This document shows positions 61,231-64,000 of a DNA stretch of 64,000 nucleotides, in pieces. Under the pieces are notes generated by a model, which was not told where the DNA came from, did no database searches, and saw only the letters and a list, made by a program, of their open reading frames with translations. Source of the stretch: an uncultured Bryobacterales bacterium. Lineage in GTDB: Bacteria; Acidobacteriota; Terriglobia; Bryobacterales; UBA6623. A program made the position numbers and the translations under genes. How positions within the stretch are numbered: position 1 is the stretch's first letter; every line of letters starts with the position of its first letter. The DNA lies in NCBI GenBank assembly GCA_958295955.1, contig OY282420.1, positions 2,246,435-2,310,434 on the forward strand, in the 5' to 3' direction.

Positions 61231-61908
61231 CTAGGCAACCGGCTCGTTCTCGATGCGTTGGAACAGGATGACGATTCTCCCCGGCTTCGGCCGGCCGAAG
61301 TTCATGGCCGGCTGGAACTGACTCATCAGCAGCGCATTGCCGATTTGTCCGCGGGAGCGCGCGTCCAGCAACTCGTCCTCGGCAACCTCGAAATCGTACA
61401 CTTCGCCTGCGGCATTGATGTACGCCAAAACCGTGAAGTCCCGATCCACCGGATACGGCGAGCGCATCTTCATCACCGGCTCCGACAGGAAAGCGTTGCT
61501 CAGGAACTTGACCGGGATGTCGTCCGCATACACGCTCGGCGTCATCCACAAGGCCGAGAGCAGCGCGGTCACCAACAGCAGCGCCGACAGCATGCCGCCG
61601 ATCGCCGGCACGGCCAAGGGACGCATCAAGTCGCCGATGCGCATCTTGAGCAGGCTCCATTGCCGGTTCGGCTTCGCCCGCCGCGCCAATTCCACGGAAA
61701 GGGCCGACCGGATCTGCACTCCCAGATGCAGCGGCGGCGCCGGAACCCCAACGCCGCGGATCATCGAGCCGATCGGATCCATGCGTTCATAAATCTCCAG
61801 GCACCGCGGGCACTCCGCAAGGTGCATGCGCAGCATGAATGCCTCCGGGCGGCTCAACTCGTTTTCCAGGTACTTCGCGATTCGATTTTGTGTCCAGTGG
61901 CAGATCAT
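61231..61908 (-). CDS. anti-sigma factor with zinc-finger and TonB-like C-terminal part
   Basis: 225 residues. The N-terminal ZAS zinc site is C3, H29, C33 and C36 (HLAECPRC). One membrane helix at about 97-121. The extracytoplasmic C-terminus (about 130-225) ends SRGQIGNALLMSQFQPAMNF and GRIVILFQRIE, reminiscent of a TonB C-terminal fold. It should hold the sigma factor at the membrane until an envelope signal is sensed. It starts 4 bases after the sigma gene stop, the usual sigma/anti-sigma coupling. Confidence 0.9.
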   Translation of the reverse strand: MICHWTQNRIAKYLENELSRPEAFMLRMHLAECPRCLEIYERMDPIGSMIRGVGVPAPPLHLGVQIRSALSVELARRAKPNRQWSLLKMRIGDLMRPLAVPAIGGMLSALLLVTALLSALWMTPSVYADDIPVKFLSNAFLSEPVMKMRSPYPVDRDFTVLAYINAAGEVYDFEVAEDELLDARSRGQIGNALLMSQFQPAMNFGRPKPGRIVILFQRIENEPVA

Positions 61909-61912
61909 GGCG

Positions 61913-62551
61913 CTATTCCATCTGCAGCGACCACCCCTTGGGCGCGAGAGCGGGCAGGCGGTGCTGCAATCTCTTTTTCAGGGCTTCTCGTCCGCGCAAG
62001 ATGCGGGATTTCACCGTGCCGGGGGCAATCCCCAGCGTCTCGGCAATTTCGTTGTAGGCGAGTCCTTCGATATCGCGTAGAACCACGGCCTGACGCAGGC
62101 GCTCATCGAGCTCGCGCAGTCCGCATTCCAGGGCCATGCGCACTTCCCGGCGCTGCATCGAATCGAACGGCGTCTCGACCGAAGCGGCCGGCAACTCCCA
62201 ATCTCGGCCGGCGCCGCCGTCCCGGGCGCCGTTGGCGACCTCGCGGAGGCGGCGCCGCGCGAACCAGCGCCGCCGGTTGGCGGCCTCATGGACCGCAATG
62301 CGGTAAATCCAGGTCTTCAGGCTCGCATCCTCGCGGAACTCCCCGATCTTGCGAAAAACCTTCAGGAAAACTTCTTGCGTTACGTCAGGCGCTTCGCTGG
62401 GGTCGTCCAGCAAGCGATAGACGAAGGAATAAATCGAGTTCTGATAGCGTTCGAGCAATTGCTCGAAACTGTGCGCCGAGCCGCATTTGAGGCCGCGGAC
62501 GAGGGCGGAATCGGGATCCGCGCGGACAGCGTCGAGTTTCAGTTCCGGCAC
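61913..62551 (-). CDS. ECF-type RNA polymerase sigma factor
   Basis: 212 residues from GTG at 62551, supported by AAGGAG 7 bases upstream; longer frames run through the wrecked NHL gene. Region 2 at about 27-95 (FEQLLERYQNSIYSFVYRLL, DVTQEVFLKVFRKI), region 4 at about 138-195 with the helix-turn-helix YNEIAETLGIAPGTVKSRI. Partner of the anti-sigma factor encoded directly downstream. Target promoters unknown. Confidence 0.94.
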   Translation of the reverse strand: MPELKLDAVRADPDSALVRGLKCGSAHSFEQLLERYQNSIYSFVYRLLDDPSEAPDVTQEVFLKVFRKIGEFREDASLKTWIYRIAVHEAANRRRWFARRRLREVANGARDGGAGRDWELPAASVETPFDSMQRREVRMALECGLRELDERLRQAVVLRDIEGLAYNEIAETLGIAPGTVKSRILRGREALKKRLQHRLPALAPKGWSLQME

Positions 62552-62703
62552 TCGTTTCTCCTTGCCTCTCTGCCTCTGCCTTTCGCTCCGCTTCAGCGTA
62601 CCAGCCGGGGAGCCGGCGAACAACCCTTCGTTCCGGCCCGGCGTAACTAGAGACACCGCCAAGCCTCGATTGGTTCCCTGAAAGCGGAATGGAGCCGCCG
62701 CCA

Positions 62704-62746
62704 CGGCCGGTGAATAGCGGCCGGCGGATAGCAAAATCGCGGCTAT
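62704..62746. repeat. palindromic intergenic element, copy G
   Basis: CGGCCGGTGAATAG followed by CGGCCGGCGGATAGCAAAAT and CGCGGCTATTA. It carries the core GCGGCCGGCGGATAGCAA and a partial second arm. It sits at the 3' end of the wrecked NHL gene. The rest of the spacer 62552-62745 is pyrimidine-rich and shows no gene. Confidence 0.6.
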
Positions 62747-63463
62747 TACTCCACGGCAACGGTCACGCCGGCTTGGCTCGTTCTGCCGCCGATGGCGATG
62801 GGCGCCTCCGCCGCGGCGGACGGCGCGATGTCTGCGGGAACTTCGACCAGCACCATGTCCACCGCCGCCGGCGTCGGCGCCGAACCTGAAAACAGCACGC
62901 CGCCCGCAGCGACCGCCACGCTGCCGATGCTTACCCGCGGGCGCTCCGCCGTGACCGTAACCACCGCCTCTTCGTCTTCGCGCAGGCTGCCGCTCGCCGG
63001 AGATCCAACGCTGCGCGGGCTGCGCGCGGAAATCCACAGCGCCGTTCTCGGCGTACAAGACGACCTCCTGCGCCGCCGGCGCGTCGTTTTGCCGCAGCAC
63101 GAACGCCAACTCCAAGGTTCGCGCGCGCCGCGGCCTTGCGGATGCGCTGGTTGTTGCGATCGGCGATGTAGCAGGTTGCCCGCTCAGTCCAGCGCCAAGC
63201 CAAAGGGGTAGTTCAGTTGCGCGCCCACGGCCGCGCCGCCGTCCCCGCTGTAGCCTTCCGTCCCGTTTCCCGCCACCGTGGAGATCACCCCCGCGGCGTC
63301 CACCTTGCGGATGCGGTGGTTGTCGGTATCTGCGATGTACAGGTTGCCCGCGCCGTCCGGCGCCACGCCGACGGGGTTGTTCAGTTGCGCCGCCGCGGCC
63401 GCGCCGCCGTCCCCGCTGAAGCCTTGCGTCCCGCCCCCCACGACCGTCTCGGCATGCATCTGA
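62746..63463 (-). pseudogene. decayed NHL-repeat/Solibacter-type C-terminal domain gene
   Basis: Reading from 63463 down: intact NHL sequence (GFSGDGGAAAAAQLNNPVGV, DGAGNLYIADTDNHRIRKVD, a second unit ending FGLALD) stops at a TGA near 63184. A further NHL piece (YIADRNNQRIRK), then a BACON-like piece (QEVVLYAENGAVDF) in another frame, then only the last 70 or so residues of the C-terminal domain (ERPRVSIGSVAVAAGGVLFS to GVTVAVE), nearly identical to 27978-28193. At least two frameshifts and a large internal deletion have destroyed the gene. A remnant copy of the gene at 24813-28193. Confidence 0.85.
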
Positions 63464-63534
63464 GCCGGCCGAGAGAGCTTCCGCCGGCTGCATACAGGCC
63501 GCGCGCTTTGGATGCGACCCCTGCTGCGCGCTGC

Positions 63535-64000
63535 TCAAGGCGCGCTATCGACCCGCTCGATCTTGTCTTTGCCGTTGAGCTCGTAAACGTATCCCCGCCA
63601 GGCGATGCGGCGGGTGAGGCTCGAGCGGACGAGGCTGTAGAGCCATACCCAGGTGGCGATCGGGGTCATCCAGAAGTACGCCCAGCCGTATGCCGCGAGC
63701 CGGTCTTCGCGGTCGGGGAACATCAATGCCGCGGCGTAGCCTCGCATGCCTCCCTTGGCCATGCCGGAAACCAGAACGATTACCAGCACGGCGAGGCCGA
63801 GCAGGTTGCCCGCGGCCAGTTGGACGAGCGAGAGGAGCATCGCCGCGCAATAGACGACGTGGCCGATGAAAGCAGGCAGCCAGAGGTCGAAGCGGTAAAC
63901 CCTGGTAATGACCAGTTGGCGCGCGGCCCAGCGCAGAAACTCCCGGGCGCTGCATTGACCGGTAGTCGCCACCATCGCTTCGGGGACGAAGCGGATGCCC
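63535..64000 (-). CDS. C-terminal part of a glycosyltransferase family 2 (ceramide glucosyltransferase-like) protein (partial)
   Basis: The frame is open from the window end (GIRFVPEAMVATTGQCS) to the stop at 63535, about 154 residues visible. The segment ATTGQCSAREFLRWAARQLVITRVYR matches the conserved end of the catalytic domain ((Q/R)xxRW-like FLRWAARQ) of ceramide glucosyltransferase/HpnI-type enzymes. Three to four membrane helices follow (about 35-60, 65-85, 100-125 of the visible part), as in that family. The product may be a glycolipid or hopanoid; the donor site lies outside the window. Confidence 0.75.
   Translation of the reverse strand, partial: GIRFVPEAMVATTGQCSAREFLRWAARQLVITRVYRFDLWLPAFIGHVVYCAAMLLSLVQLAAGNLLGLAVLVIVLVSGMAKGGMRGYAAALMFPDREDRLAAYGWAYFWMTPIATWVWLYSLVRSSLTRRIAWRGYVYELNGKDKIERVDSAP

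Noticed and set aside
61913-63538. A 541-residue fused sigma factor
   Set aside because: The first 329 codons read through the wrecked NHL gene and spacer; a GTG with AAGGAG at 62551 gives a normal ECF sigma factor.
1-64000. Mobile element, integrase, rRNA operon or riboswitch
   Set aside because: I found no transposase or integrase motif, no rRNA sequence and no leader that I could match to a known riboswitch.

Overview
The window is a GC-rich, densely packed bacterial chromosome segment with no plasmid, phage or insertion-sequence genes. The best guess for the host is an Acidobacteriota of the Bryobacterales/Solibacter type. The main evidence is a secreted NHL-repeat protein ending in the C-terminal domain known from Solibacter (TIGR03437 type), a DUF1501 gene paired with a cytochrome-like DUF1549/DUF1553 gene, and many Tat-exported sulfatases. 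This is inference from gene content, because the window holds no rRNA gene.

Layout. 1-6.7 kb: tail of a phosphodiesterase/sulfatase-like gene, a membrane protein, der, a sulfatase, rsmI, a DUF1080 protein and a Tat-exported enolase-superfamily enzyme. 6.7-11.6 kb: a 1621-residue DUF4011/helicase/nuclease/DUF3320 protein, probably antiviral. 11.6-19.3 kb: the DUF1501 and PSCyt pair, a membrane ankyrin protein, an enoyl-CoA hydratase and a sulfatase. 19.5-24.3 kb: an EF-G paralogue with altered GTPase motifs, speA and a HAD phosphatase. 24.3-28.5 kb: the most unusual locus, 34 tandem copies of TCAATCCG in front of, and in frame-dependent contact with, a secreted NHL protein that has no ordinary start codon of its own. 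28.5-31.5 kb: tctCBA. 31.5-35.3 kb: rsmA, tig, clpP and a quinone oxidoreductase. 35.4-46.5 kb: a GH95 fucosidase, an HtrA-like protease, coaE, tRNA-Gln, a lipoprotein, an ABC transporter, rpe, an Nramp-like transporter, nadK and tlyA. 46.6-53.2 kb: two sulfatases, a DUF3311/sodium-symporter pair, a glycine-zipper gene broken by a stop codon, and a second enolase-superfamily enzyme. 53.2-64 kb: a gene remnant, a TPP enzyme, ppdK, rsmD, bioA, an M24 peptidase, an ECF sigma/anti-sigma pair, a wrecked NHL copy and the end of a glycosyltransferase gene.

How the genes fit together. Four sulfatases, an alpha-L-fucosidase, a DUF1080 protein, two sugar-acid-dehydratase-like enzymes and two organic-solute transporters suggest use of sulfated, fucose-containing glycans. 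Housekeeping genes for translation quality (der, rsmI, rsmA, rsmD, tlyA, tig, clpP) are interleaved with these accessory genes. A family of short palindromic intergenic elements built on GCGGCCGGCGGATAGC recurs at seven or more gene borders. The strongest candidate for an undescribed system is the octanucleotide array at 24541-24817. At 34 copies the upstream ATG frame ends at a stop directly after the array. Loss of one copy or gain of two would join that ATG to the NHL protein, which is the arrangement expected of a phase-variation switch.
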